Shown here: one piece after another, positions 47,980 to 57,875 of the stretch
Position numbering within the stretch: the stretch's first letter is position 1
Layout of the letters: every line of letters begins with the position of its first letter
NCBI RefSeq assembly: GCF_020400825.1
Contig: NZ_JAINVH010000004.1
Coordinates: forward strand, 292,168-356,167
From: Streptomyces sp. HPF1205
Lineage (GTDB): Bacteria > Actinomycetota > Actinomycetes > Streptomycetales > Streptomycetaceae
DNA: 64,000 bases
Direction of reading: 5' to 3'
Translations under genes and position numbers: made by a program
Notes under the pieces: model-generated
Database searches by the model: none
Told to the model about the DNA's origin: nothing
What the model saw: only the letters and a program-made list of their open reading frames with translations

Positions 47980-49731
47980 TCAGCGGGCCGCGCGAGCTGC
48001 CGCCAGGAGCTCCTCGGCGTGTGCGCGCCCGAGCTCCGAGTCCTCCAGCCCCGCGAGCATCCGCGACAGTTCCCGTACCCGGGCCTCCCCTTCGAGGACG
48101 GTGACACCGCTGCGGGTCACCGACCCGTCGTTCGTCTTCTCCACCAGCAGTTGCCGGTCGGCGAAAGCGGCGACCTGGGGGAGGTGGGTGACCACGACGA
48201 CCTGGGCGGTGCGGGCCAGCCTGGCCAAGCGCCGGCCGACCTCGACCGCGGCCTTGCCGCCGACGCCCGCGTCCACCTCGTCGAACAGGTACGTCGGCAC
48301 CGGGTCGGAGCCGGCGAAGACGACCTCGACGGCCAGCATCACCCGGGACAGCTCGCCGCCGGAGGCGCCCTTGGCGATCGGCCGGGCGGGGGCGCCGGGG
48401 TGCGGGGCGAGCTGGAGTTCCACCTCGTCCACCCCGGTCGGCCCGTAGGCGACGGTCCGGTCGCCGACATCGACGCCCTGGTCGGGGTCGGAAACGTCGG
48501 TCTGCCGCAGGGCGACGGTGACGCGGGCGTGGGGCATGGCGAGTTCGGCGAGCTCGGCGGTGACGGCGGCCGCGAACCGGTCCGCCGCCTCGGCCCGCGC
48601 CTCGGACAGGGTCCGGGCCAGCGCCCCGAGCTCGGCCCGCAGCGCGTCCCGCTCGGCGGTCAGCCCGGCGATCCGGTCGTCGTCGCCTTCCAGTTCCAGC
48701 AGCCGCGTGGCGCCGCGCTCCGACCAGGCCAGCACGTCGTCGATGTCCTGCCCGTACTTGCGTACGAGGTGGCCGAGGACGGCCCTGCGTTCCTCCACGG
48801 CCGCCAGCCGCAGCGGGTCGGCGTCCAGGTTGTCGGCGTATCCGGCGAGGTCGCCCGCGACGTCGGCGAGCAGGATGCCGATCTCGCCGAGCCGCGCGGC
48901 GAGCGAGGCGAGCACGGGGTCGTGCGCGCTGACCGCGTCGAGGGCGCGCTGGGCGCCGGCCACCAGGGTGCCGGCCTCCACGGCCTCGGGGTCCTCGGGG
49001 TTTCCGGCCAGTGCGGCGTGGGCGGCGCTCGCGGCCGACGCCAGCGCCTCCGCGTGCCCGAGCCGCTCCGCCTCGGCGGCGAGTTCGGCGTCCTCACCGG
49101 GCTGCGGCTCGGCCGCGGCGATCTCCTCGACGCCGAACCGCAGCAGGTCCGCCTCCTGGGCGCGTTCCCTGGCCCGGGTGGTCAGCTCGTCAAGTTCGGC
49201 GGCCACCTCGCGCAGCCGCCGGTACGCGGACCCGTACTTCTCCAGCGGGACCGCCACCGCGTCCCCCGCGTACCGGTCGAGCGCCTCGCGCTGCCGGGCG
49301 GGGCGCAGCAGGCCCTGCTGGTCGGTCTGGCCGTGCACGGCGACCAGGTCGTCGGCGAGTTCGCCGAGCAGCCCGACCGGCACCCCGCGCCCGCCGACGT
49401 GCGCCCGGGACCGGCCCTCGGCCGACACCGTACGGCTGACCAGCAGCGCGCCGTCGTCCAGCTCGGCGCCCGCCTCCTCGGCCCTGACCAGGGCGCGGGC
49501 GCCTGGGTCCAGGGTGATCCGGCCCTCGACCACGGCCTGTTTCTCGCCGATCCGCACCAGGGCGGGGTCGGCCCGGCCGCCCAGCAGCAGCCCCAGACTG
49601 GTGACGACCATGGTCTTGCCCGCTCCGGTCTCACCGGTCACCGCCGTGAACCCGGGCGAGAGCTCCACCACGGCGTCCTCGATGACTCCCAGCGACCGGA
49701 TCCGCATTTCCTCCAACACGGATACGACCAT
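47980..49731 (-). CDS. recN: DNA repair protein RecN
   Basis: 583 residues, full length. SMC-like: Walker A GETGAGKT at 33-40, long coiled coil through the middle, C-terminal signature GASGGELSRVMLA and Walker B YLFDEVDAGVGG. RecN helps double-strand break repair. ATG 49731 versus internal ATG 49707 or GTG 49719 is undecided; all keep the ATPase. No LexA box is seen before it. It follows nadK. Confidence 0.95.
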   Translation of the reverse strand: MVVSVLEEMRIRSLGVIEDAVVELSPGFTAVTGETGAGKTMVVTSLGLLLGGRADPALVRIGEKQAVVEGRITLDPGARALVRAEEAGAELDDGALLVSRTVSAEGRSRAHVGGRGVPVGLLGELADDLVAVHGQTDQQGLLRPARQREALDRYAGDAVAVPLEKYGSAYRRLREVAAELDELTTRARERAQEADLLRFGVEEIAAAEPQPGEDAELAAEAERLGHAEALASAASAAHAALAGNPEDPEAVEAGTLVAGAQRALDAVSAHDPVLASLAARLGEIGILLADVAGDLAGYADNLDADPLRLAAVEERRAVLGHLVRKYGQDIDDVLAWSERGATRLLELEGDDDRIAGLTAERDALRAELGALARTLSEARAEAADRFAAAVTAELAELAMPHARVTVALRQTDVSDPDQGVDVGDRTVAYGPTGVDEVELQLAPHPGAPARPIAKGASGGELSRVMLAVEVVFAGSDPVPTYLFDEVDAGVGGKAAVEVGRRLARLARTAQVVVVTHLPQVAAFADRQLLVEKTNDGSVTRSGVTVLEGEARVRELSRMLAGLEDSELGRAHAEELLAAARAAR

Positions 49732-49788
49732 ACGAGGTTTGCCCCGCCCTTCGCGACGGGCGTCGCCCCCGTATCGCCGGGTACGGTG

Positions 49789-49813
49789 CCGGGCCCGCGG
49801 TCCGCGGGCCCGG
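49789..49813. terminator. 12-bp palindromic hairpin between nadK and recN
   Basis: CCGGGCCCGCGG and its complement around a single T, 5 bp after the nadK stop. May attenuate transcription into recN. Confidence 0.5.
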
Positions 49814-49817
49814 CCGG

Positions 49818-50728
49818 CTACGCGGGGGCGCCGCGCCAGCCCGCCACCGGCAGGGCGAACTTCGCCACCAGCCGGTCGGTGAACGAGGCGTGGTGCAGGC
49901 GGGCCAGGCGGACCGGGACGGCGCCGCGGCGGACCTCGACCCTGGCGCCCGCGGGAAGCTCGACCGTGCGGCGCCCGTCGCACCACAGCACCCCGTTCGG
50001 GGTCTGCGGCTGGACCTCGACGGCCAGCACCGAGGCGGGCGAGGTGACCAGCGGCTTGGCGAACAGGGCGTGCGCGCTGATCGGCACCATCAGCAGCGCC
50101 TCCACCTGGGGCCACACCACCGGGCCGCCGGCCGAGAAGGCGTAGGCGGTGGAACCGGTCGGGGTGGCGCAGACCACACCGTCGCCGCCGAACCGGGACA
50201 CCGGCCGCCCGTCGACCTCGGTGACGACTTCGAGCATCCGTTCCCTGGACGCCTTCTCCACCGACGCCTCGTTGAGCGCCCAGTCGGTGTGCACGACCCG
50301 GCCGTCGGTGCGGACCAGCACGTCGAGCGTCATCCGCTCCTCGACCTCGTACTCCTTGGTGGCGACCCGGTCCACCACCTTGTCGAGGTCGTCCCGCTCG
50401 GCCTCGGCGAGGAAGCCGACCCTGCCGAGGTTGACGCCCAGCATCGGCACCCCGGAGGCGCGGGCGGACTCGGCGCCACGCAGCAAAGTGCCGTCGCCGC
50501 CGAGCACGATGATCAGCTCGCAGCCCTCGACGGCCTCCGGGCCGATCTCGTCGACCAGTTCCACGGAGTCGGGCAGCGGCAGGTCGGCGGCCTCCTCGGC
50601 GAGCAGCCGCACCCTGATGCCGCAGCGCTGCAGCCCGAGCACGACCCGCTCGGCGCTGCGGACGGCGGCCACCCGCCCGGTGTGGGCGAGCAGGAAGACG
50701 GTACGGTCCTGGGTCGGGCTGTTCATGG

Positions 50729-50732
<4 letters not shown>
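49818..50732 (-). CDS. nadK: NAD kinase
   Basis: 304 residues from the GTG that overlaps the tlyA stop (GTGA) with GGAGGGG upstream. LIIVLGGDGTLLRGA (GGDGT) and DWALNEASVEK (NE) are the NAD-kinase motifs, with VVCATPTGSTAYAFSAGGPVV. It phosphorylates NAD to NADP. Middle of the H1-like/small protein/tlyA/nadK/recN operon. Confidence 0.95.
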
Positions 50733-51535
<803 letters not shown>

Positions 51536-51542
51536 CTGCGTG

Positions 51543-51974
51543 TCAGCCCCTGTTCTCGTCCAGGGCGGCGAGCACTTCCCGCAGCCCCCGGTGCACATCC
51601 TCGTACACCTCGATGTGCCCTTCGACGGGGAGCCCGTCGGCGTCCCTCAGCCGCTCAACCGCAGCGTCCACCCCGGCATTCCCCGTCATCTCCAGCGCCA
51701 CCCCCAACGGCTCGGGAGCCGCGGGAGTTCCGCCCGCCCCGGGACCACCCGCTTCGGGCCCGGCGTCCGGCGCGGATCCGGGCCCGGGCACGGGTACGGG
51801 GGCGGTCTCCGGCGCGGCCCGGGGTACGGGCCCGGGCCCGCCCGGAGCAGCGGGCCCGGGTGCCGGCACGGCGGGGGTGGGCTCGGTGACGGGCGCTGCC
51901 TCGGTGACGGGCGCGGGCACGAGCGCGGGCGCGGGATGCCGCGGGGCCGGCAGGTGGTCGGGGAACTCACTCAT
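51543..51974 (-). CDS. Pro/Ala-rich small hypothetical protein
   Basis: 143 residues; ATG lies within the end of the upstream gene (8-bp overlap). Residues 1-90 are Pro/Ala/Gly low complexity; 90-143 (LGVALEMTGNAGVDAAVERL, then a helical HIEVYEDVHRGLREVLA) are the probable conserved part. No family recognised. Confidence 0.75.
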   Translation of the reverse strand: MSEFPDHLPAPRHPAPALVPAPVTEAAPVTEPTPAVPAPGPAAPGGPGPVPRAAPETAPVPVPGPGSAPDAGPEAGGPGAGGTPAAPEPLGVALEMTGNAGVDAAVERLRDADGLPVEGHIEVYEDVHRGLREVLAALDENRG

Positions 51975-53169
51975 CGCCGGACCCGCCCGGGAGCCGATCG
52001 GACTTCTTCGCGGGGGCCGCCGTTCCTGCCGCGGGGGCCGCCTTCTTGGCGGCGGGCGCGGCGGCGTCCTTGGCCGCCTTCTTGGCCGCTGCCTTGGCGG
52101 CCGTCTCCTTGGTAGCCGCTTCCTTTGACGCGGCCGTCTTCTTGGCCGCCGTCTTCTTGGCCGCCGTCTTGGAGGCCGCCGCCTTTGACGCGGCCGTCTT
52201 GGTGCCGGCGGACTTCTTCGCGGGCGCCGCCGTTCCGGCCGGGGTCGTCGCCTGCGTGGGAGCGGTGGTCTTCGCGGCCGTCTCGGCGGTCGCCGCAGCC
52301 TGTGTGGCCGCCGCCTTTTGCGCCGGGGTGGCGGTCGCGGCCGCGGCAGCCGTCTTCTTCGCGGTCGCCGTCTTTGTCGCGGTCGCGGCCTTCTTCGCGG
52401 GCGCCGTCTTCTTGGCCGCGGTCGCCGTCTTCGCCGTCTTCTTCGCGGTGGCCGTCCTCTTCGGCGTCGCCGCCGGGGCCTTCTTGGCCGCGGCTGCCCG
52501 CTTCGTGGCCGTGGTGCCCTGCGTCGAGGTCGTCCGCTTGGCCGCAGGCGCCTTCTTGGCGGGCGCCGCCTTCTTGGCGGTGGAAGCCGCCGCCTTGCGG
52601 GCAGGAGCCGTCTTGGGCGTCCGGGCCGCGCTCGGGCGCTTGACGCCCGAGGCCGTCGTACGACGCGGGTTCGCCGTGCCGACGCGAGCCGCGGCGGGCT
52701 CCTCGGGGGCGGAGGACGCGGGCCGGGTCCCGGGCCGGGACGCGGGCTCGGGTTCGGCCTCGGGTTCGACCGGCACGTGCACGACCTTCGGGGCCGGCTC
52801 CGGTTTCGGGGGCGCCGGCTTCTCGGGCCCGGTGGCCTCCAGGTTGCGGACCTTGCGTTCGAGGGCCTCCAGGACGACGCCCACCTTGGTCAGATCGTCG
52901 GCGATCCGGCCGACCCGGCTCATCGTCTTGTCGATCTCCTCGCGGACGAGGCCGACCAGCAGGTCGCGGTTGGCCCGGCCGGAGGTGACGATCTCGTCGG
53001 CGAGCGTCTGCACCTCGGAGGGGATGGCCGCGCCGATGCGCCGCTGGAGCGCGTCGACGTCGATTCCGGCCTGGTCCATCAGGTCACGCGCCGCCTCCGT
53101 GGTGCGGCGCCGGGTGGCCTCCGTCAGTCCGCCCGCGATCTGCAGACAGGTACGCAGCGCGTCCCGCAT
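51967..53169 (-). CDS. Phasin-like protein with histone H1-like Lys/Ala tail
   Basis: 400 residues from the ATG with GAGGAG 8 bp upstream. Residues 1-115 are helical (MRDALRTCLQIAGGLTEATRRR, DQAGIDVDALQRRIG, ETDKTM-like) with heptads, reminiscent of phasins. After a Pro-rich linker, about 190-395 is a long run of KKA/AKK/TAK units like histone H1 and HupS/HBS tails. It probably binds DNA or RNA non-specifically. First gene of the tlyA-nadK-recN operon. Confidence 0.75.
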   Translation of the reverse strand: MRDALRTCLQIAGGLTEATRRRTTEAARDLMDQAGIDVDALQRRIGAAIPSEVQTLADEIVTSGRANRDLLVGLVREEIDKTMSRVGRIADDLTKVGVVLEALERKVRNLEATGPEKPAPPKPEPAPKVVHVPVEPEAEPEPASRPGTRPASSAPEEPAAARVGTANPRRTTASGVKRPSAARTPKTAPARKAAASTAKKAAPAKKAPAAKRTTSTQGTTATKRAAAAKKAPAATPKRTATAKKTAKTATAAKKTAPAKKAATATKTATAKKTAAAAATATPAQKAAATQAAATAETAAKTTAPTQATTPAGTAAPAKKSAGTKTAASKAAASKTAAKKTAAKKTAASKEAATKETAAKAAAKKAAKDAAAPAAKKAAPAAGTAAPAKKSDRLPGGSGDE

Positions 53170-53315
53170 CGCTCTCACTCCTCGCCTCGCCATGACGTCC
53201 GTCGTGACCGTGCTGTGGTCACTGACGCTACCCCTTCCCTGCGCCGCGTCCCGATGACAGGCCCCTGCGGTACCGTCATCCGAACGCACCGCACGACCCG
53301 GGGAGACCGTGAGCG

Positions 53316-53663
53316 ATGGCCACCGTCGAGGAGTGCCGTACCGCGCTCGACCGGTTCTCGGCGAACCTCGCGCGGGCGCAGGGCGACATGAAGGCCGCCA
53401 CCGCGCTCGACCGTTCGCTGAGCTGCCGGATCAGCGACCTGGACGTCACGTTCGTGGGGCGGCTGGCGGGCGGCGGCATCCGTGACGTGGTCACCGTGGA
53501 CGGCGTGCCCGCGGAGAAGGCGCAGATCCGGCTGACGACGACCGGCGACGACCTGGTCGCGATGGTGGCCGGCGAGCTGTCGTTCGCCAAGGCGTGGGCG
53601 GCCGGGCGCGTCAAGGTGCAGGCGAGCCTGCGGGACGTGCTGCGGTTGCGCTCGCTGCTGTAG
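53316..53663 (+). CDS. SCP2 sterol-carrier-like domain protein
   Basis: 115 residues. LSCRISDLDVTFVGRLAGGG, TGDDLVAMVAGELSFAKAWA and RVKVQASLRDVLRLRSLL match the small SCP2 domain. Binds a hydrophobic ligand by family. ATG 53316 has a distant GGGGAG. Its last 53 bp overlap the end of the convergent ABC ATPase gene. Confidence 0.8.
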   Translation: MATVEECRTALDRFSANLARAQGDMKAATALDRSLSCRISDLDVTFVGRLAGGGIRDVVTVDGVPAEKAQIRLTTTGDDLVAMVAGELSFAKAWAAGRVKVQASLRDVLRLRSLL

Positions 53664-54495
53664 CCCGCCGCCGGGCGGCCGGCACCACCAGCGGGGTCCG
53701 GCTCTCCGGGTCCTCGATGATCCGGCACCGCACCCCGAAGACCCGCTCGACGAGTCCGGCCGTCAGGACGTCGGCGGGCGCTCCCTGCGCTTCGATCCGC
53801 CCGTCCCGCATGGCGATCAGGTGAGTGGCGTACCGCGCCGCCTGGTTGAGGTCGTGGAGTACGGCGACGAGCGTGACGCCACGCCGCTCGTTGAGTTCCG
53901 CGCACAGGTCGAGCACGTCCATTTGGTGCTGGATGTCCAGGTAGGTGGTGGGCTCGTCGAGCAGCAGCAGCGGGGTCTGCTGGGCCAGCGCCATGGCGAT
54001 CCACACCCTTTGCCGCTGCCCGCCGGACAACTCGTCGACATGGCGACCGGCCAGGGCGGCCACCCCTGTCGCGGCCATCGACTCGGCGACGATCCGCTCG
54101 TCCTGCCGCGACCACTGCCGCAGCAGCCCTTGGTGCGGGTAGCGGCCGCGCGCCACGAGGCCGGCCACCGTGATCCCCTCCGGCGCCACCGAACTCTGCG
54201 GCAGGAGCCCCAGGGTGCGGGCCACCGCCTTGGCGGGCAGTGACCCGATGGCCGCCCCGTCCAGCAGCACCTGCCCCTGCCGCGGCTTGAGCAGGCGCGC
54301 CAGCGCGCGCAGCAATGTCGACTTGCCGCAGGCGTTGGGGCCGACGACGACGGTGAAGGAGCCGTCGGGGATCTCCACGCCGAGCCCTTCGGCGACGACC
54401 CGGTTGCCGTAGGCGAGGGTGACGTCCTGCGCCCGCAGCCGCGATCCGCCGCCGGTGGCGTTCTCGGGCGATGTGTCGATGTACTGACCGGTCAT
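53611..54495 (-). CDS. Siderophore ABC transporter ATP-binding protein (FepC type)
   Basis: 294 residues; ATG with AGGAG 8 bp upstream. Walker A GPNACGKST at 52-60, signature VDELSGGQRQRVWIA, Walker B LLLLDEPTTYLDI, D-loop and VLHDLNQAARYATH. Energises uptake through the two FecCD permeases. Third gene of the iron operon; iron-box control is via the promoter before the first permease. Confidence 0.94.
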   Translation of the reverse strand: MTGQYIDTSPENATGGGSRLRAQDVTLAYGNRVVAEGLGVEIPDGSFTVVVGPNACGKSTLLRALARLLKPRQGQVLLDGAAIGSLPAKAVARTLGLLPQSSVAPEGITVAGLVARGRYPHQGLLRQWSRQDERIVAESMAATGVAALAGRHVDELSGGQRQRVWIAMALAQQTPLLLLDEPTTYLDIQHQMDVLDLCAELNERRGVTLVAVLHDLNQAARYATHLIAMRDGRIEAQGAPADVLTAGLVERVFGVRCRIIEDPESRTPLVVPAARRRATAASATAARPAGSPAP

Positions 54496-54607
54496 GCGGC
54501 GCTCCTGGGTTCCGGATTGCTGACGGGCGTTCGGCGGGTGTGCGCCCGGGCGCCCGTGTCGTCGTATCGGCAAAGGGATCGAGTGTGGGGGGTACGTGCG
54601 GCGGCTC

Positions 54608-55639
54608 TCAGATCCGGCCCGCGCGGCGCTCGGCCACGAGGAGCCACAGCAGGTACGCCCCGCCAAGGACGCCGGTGGCCACGCCCACCGGCAGACCGCC
54701 GGAGCCCGTCGCGTGCTGGGCGCACAGGTCGGCCGTGGCCAGGAGGGCCGCGCCCATGAGGGCGGACGGGAGGAGGCAGACGCCTGGGGACCGGGTGAGG
54801 CGGCGGGCGAGTTGGGGGGCGGTGAGCGCGACGAAGGCGATGGGGCCGGCGGCGGCCGTGGCCGCGGCGGTGAGCAGGACGGCGGCCAGGACTACGGTGA
54901 CGCGGACGCGTTCGACACGGACGCCGAGGGCCCGGGCGGTGTCCTCGCCCATCTCCGTCATCCGCAGTGCCCGTCCCTGGGCGAGGAGGACCGGCATGAG
55001 CGCCGTGCAGGCGCCCAGCAGCGGCCACACCTGGTTCCAGTCGCGGCCGTCGAGGGAACCGGTGAGCCAGACCACGGCCCGGGCCACGTCCACGAAGTCG
55101 GCCTTGACCAGCAGGTAGCTGTTGACGGCCGACAGGACCGCGGACGCCCCGATCCCGACCAGGACCAGGCGGTAGCCGTGCGCGCCCTCGCGCCGGGCCA
55201 GCAGGAAGACGGCGAGCCCGGTGAGCAGCCCGCCGGCCACCGCGCCGGCCGAGACCTGCCACGCCGGTCCCTTGAGGAGCACGATGACGGTGAGCGCCCC
55301 TGCCGCCGAGCCCTGCCCGAATCCGATGACGTCGGGGCTGCCCAGCGGGTTGCGGCTCACCGTCTGGAACGCGGCGCCCGCCATACCGAGCGCCGAGCCG
55401 ATGAGGAGTGCGACCGCCACGCGGGGGAGCCGCAGGTCGCGGACCACGAACCGCTGCCCGGCGGTGCCGTGTCCGGCCAGCGTGCGCAGGACGTCCAGCG
55501 GCGCGATCCGGTAGTCGCCGGTGCCGACCAGGACGACGGACACGCCGGACGCCACCAGCAGCAGCCCCGCGCACACCAGCGTGGCGCGTACGTCGACCCG
55601 TACCGAGAAGCCGCCCTTGCGCACGGTCGGCCCGGTCAC
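54608..55639 (-). CDS. Iron-siderophore ABC permease (FecCD family)
   Basis: 343 residues from GTG overlapping the first permease's stop (GTGA). Nine to ten hydrophobic helices; RDLRLPRVAVALLIGSALGMAGA and QTVSRNPLGSPDVIGFGQG are the FecCD signatures. Forms the membrane channel with the upstream permease. Gap of 112 bp to the ATPase gene. Confidence 0.93.
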   Translation of the reverse strand: MTGPTVRKGGFSVRVDVRATLVCAGLLLVASGVSVVLVGTGDYRIAPLDVLRTLAGHGTAGQRFVVRDLRLPRVAVALLIGSALGMAGAAFQTVSRNPLGSPDVIGFGQGSAAGALTVIVLLKGPAWQVSAGAVAGGLLTGLAVFLLARREGAHGYRLVLVGIGASAVLSAVNSYLLVKADFVDVARAVVWLTGSLDGRDWNQVWPLLGACTALMPVLLAQGRALRMTEMGEDTARALGVRVERVRVTVVLAAVLLTAAATAAAGPIAFVALTAPQLARRLTRSPGVCLLPSALMGAALLATADLCAQHATGSGGLPVGVATGVLGGAYLLWLLVAERRAGRI

Positions 55640-56760
55640 AGCCGCACCGTCCTGCCCCGGCGGACGAGCGCGATGAAGACCGGCCCGCCCAGGACGGCGG
55701 TGACGATGCCCGCCTGGAGTTCGGCGGGGCGGGTGACCAGCCGTCCTACCACGTCGGCGCCGAGCAGCAGGACGGGCGCGAGGACCGCCGCATAGGGCAG
55801 CACCCAGCGCATGTCGGGGCCGGTGACGCGGCGTACGGCGTGCGGGACCATCAGCCCGACGAAGACGATCGGCCCGCAAGCGGCGGTGGCCGCCCCGCAC
55901 AGCAAGGTGACGGCCGCCAGAGCCAGGACGCGGGTACGGGCGGGGCGGGCGCCCAGGCCGCGGGCGGCGTCGTCACCCAGGGCGAGGGCGTTGAGCGGAC
56001 GCCCCGTGGCGAACGCGAGCAGCGCGCCTGCCGCGATGAAGGGCGCCACCCGCCACACGGTCGCCGCGTCCGCGCCCGCCAGCGAACCGATCTGCCAGAA
56101 GCGCATCCGGTCCAGGGCGGCGTTGTCGGTGAGTTCGACCGCGCCGGTCCAGCCCTGCAGCAGGGCGGTGACCGCCGTGCCGGCGAGCGCGAGCCGGACC
56201 GGCGTGGCGGACCGGCTGCCGCCGATCACGTACACGACCGCCGACACGATGGCGGCGCCGGCCAGCGCGAACCACACATATCCGGTCAGCGAGGTGACGC
56301 CGAAGAAGCTGATCGCGGTGACGACGGCGGCCGCCGCGCCCGCGTTGACGCCGAGCAGTCCGGGGTCGGCGAGCGGGTTGCGGGTGAGGGTCTGCATGGT
56401 GGCGCCCGCGAGGCCGAGCGCCGAGCCGGCGAGCAGGCCGAGGAGCGTACGGGGCAGGCGTACCTCGCGGATCACCACGTCGTCGTCCGTGCCGGTGTGG
56501 TGGAACAGGCCGTGCCAGACATGGCCGGGCGGCACGGTCCTGGCGCCCAGGGCGATACTCGCGGCGGTGACCGCGGCGAGGAGGACGACGGCCAGGAGGA
56601 GCCCGGCGGTCCGGCGCGCGTTCACCGCGGTTCGGGGGGCGGCGGACGCCTTGGCGGGGCCGCGGGCCGGCACGGGCGGTGAGCCGCGATCAGGGGAACT
56701 GCGATCAGGGGCGTCGCAATCAGGGGAACTGCGATCTGGGGAGCTGCGGTCGACCAACAC
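55636..56760 (-). CDS. Iron-siderophore ABC permease (FecCD family), first gene
   Basis: 374 residues from GTG 56760, or fewer if initiation is later, because residues 4-28 are repeats of a Ser-Pro-Asp-Arg unit. VREVRLPRTLLGLLAGSALG and QTLTRNPLADPGLLGVNAG are FecCD motifs. The GTG lies only 5 bp from the iron box, so an unusually short or absent leader would be needed if transcription starts inside the box. Confidence 0.9.
   Translation of the reverse strand: MLVDRSSPDRSSPDCDAPDRSSPDRGSPPVPARGPAKASAAPRTAVNARRTAGLLLAVVLLAAVTAASIALGARTVPPGHVWHGLFHHTGTDDDVVIREVRLPRTLLGLLAGSALGLAGATMQTLTRNPLADPGLLGVNAGAAAAVVTAISFFGVTSLTGYVWFALAGAAIVSAVVYVIGGSRSATPVRLALAGTAVTALLQGWTGAVELTDNAALDRMRFWQIGSLAGADAATVWRVAPFIAAGALLAFATGRPLNALALGDDAARGLGARPARTRVLALAAVTLLCGAATAACGPIVFVGLMVPHAVRRVTGPDMRWVLPYAAVLAPVLLLGADVVGRLVTRPAELQAGIVTAVLGGPVFIALVRRGRTVRL
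56686..56745 (-). repeat. 15-bp repeat in the permease N-terminus, four units
   Basis: GCGATCAGGGGAACT and three variants run head to tail, encoding a Ser-Pro-Asp-Arg-Ser-like pentapeptide four times on the minus strand. Mutations among units are 2-4 bases. Confidence 0.9.
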
Positions 56761-56765
56761 GCGAC

Positions 56766-56784
56766 TTAGGTTAGCCTAACCTTG
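56766..56784. promoter_or_regulatory. DmdR/IdeR iron box
   Basis: TTAGGTTAGCCTAACCTTG matches the actinobacterial iron-box consensus TTAGGTTAGGCTAACCTAA at 16 of 19 positions. Located between the divergent permease operon and the binding-protein gene, it should repress both when iron is plentiful. Confidence 0.9.
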
Positions 56785-56815
56785 CTTCGATGATCCCGAG
56801 CAGAGCGGCACTTCC

Positions 56816-57871
56816 ATGCGTCCTTCACGTTCCACCCCCGCGTCCGGACTGTCCCGTCGCGGCCTCCTGGCGGCCGGCGGCTCCCTCGGCGCCGGCGCGC
56901 TCCTCGCGGCCTGCGGCTCCTCCTCCGGTCCGGACTCCGGCGCGCCCCCGGGCAAGGGCGCCCCGGCCACCGCGTCCGGACCGTGGACCTTCACCGACGA
57001 CCGGCCGAAAACGGTACGGCTCAAGCGCGTCCCCACCCGCCTCGTCGCCTATGTCGGCGCGGCGGCCGCCCTGCACGACTACGGCATCGAGTGCGCCGGC
57101 GTCTTCGGCCCCACCAGGCTCAAGAACGGCGCCGCCGACGCCCAGGCCGGCGACCTGGACGTCCGCGACGTGACCGTACTGGGCAACGCCTGGGGCGAGT
57201 TCGGCATCGAGAAGTACGCCGCCCTTAACCCCGGCCTGCTCATCAGCCACATCTACCAGCCGCCCGCCCTCTGGTACGTCCCCGACCAGAGCGCGGGCAA
57301 GATCCTCGCCCTCGCCCCGAGCGTCGGCATCAAGGTCGCCGGCGTGCCGCTGACCACCCCGCTGCACAGGTACGCCCAACTCGCCGCGTCCTTGGGCGCG
57401 GACCTCGCCTCCGCCGCCAACTCCGCCCAGAGGACGCGCTTCGAGAAGGCGTCCGCCGACCTGCGCACGGCGGCTCGCACCGCCCGGGCGGCCGGCGTCA
57501 AGGTGCTGGCCGCCTCCGCGAGCACCGAGTCCTTCTACGTCTCCACCCCTGCGTCGGCCGCCGACCTGACCTACTACCGCGGCCTAGGCGTCGACTTCGT
57601 CGTCCCCACCAGGGTGCGGGGCGGATTCTTCGAGACGCTGAGCTGGGAGACGGCCGACAGGTACCCGGCCGACGTCATCATGCTCGACGACCGCACGGCG
57701 ACCCTCCAGCCCGCGGACCTCACCGGTAAGCCCACCTGGAACCGGCTGCCCGCGGTCGCCGCGGGCCAGGTGACCGGCTGGCCCAGCGAGCCGATCTTCT
57801 CGTACGCCAAATGCGCCGACCGCATGGAGGCGCTCGCCAAGGTCCTCACGGCCGCGAAGAAGGTGAGCTGA
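56816..57871 (+). CDS. Siderophore-binding lipoprotein (Tat-type signal)
   Basis: 351 residues. SRRGLLAAGG (RR at 14-15) plus LLAAC at 29-33 give a Tat/lipobox signal. TFTDDRPKTVRLKRVPTRLVAY and NPGLLISHIYQPPA fit ABC siderophore-binding proteins of the FepB/FecB fold. Delivers ferri-siderophore to the permeases across the iron box. Weak ribosome site. Confidence 0.92.
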   Translation: MRPSRSTPASGLSRRGLLAAGGSLGAGALLAACGSSSGPDSGAPPGKGAPATASGPWTFTDDRPKTVRLKRVPTRLVAYVGAAAALHDYGIECAGVFGPTRLKNGAADAQAGDLDVRDVTVLGNAWGEFGIEKYAALNPGLLISHIYQPPALWYVPDQSAGKILALAPSVGIKVAGVPLTTPLHRYAQLAASLGADLASAANSAQRTRFEKASADLRTAARTARAAGVKVLAASASTESFYVSTPASAADLTYYRGLGVDFVVPTRVRGGFFETLSWETADRYPADVIMLDDRTATLQPADLTGKPTWNRLPAVAAGQVTGWPSEPIFSYAKCADRMEALAKVLTAAKKVS

Positions 57872-57875
57872 CGCC

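Noticed and set aside
49732..49817. LexA box before recN
   Set aside because: No GAAC-N4-GTTC-like dyad is present in the intergenic region.
46432..50145. 1,237-residue plus-strand reading frame
   Set aside because: High G+C makes long open frames on the opposite strand; it covers GT4, recN and nadK, which have clear motifs.
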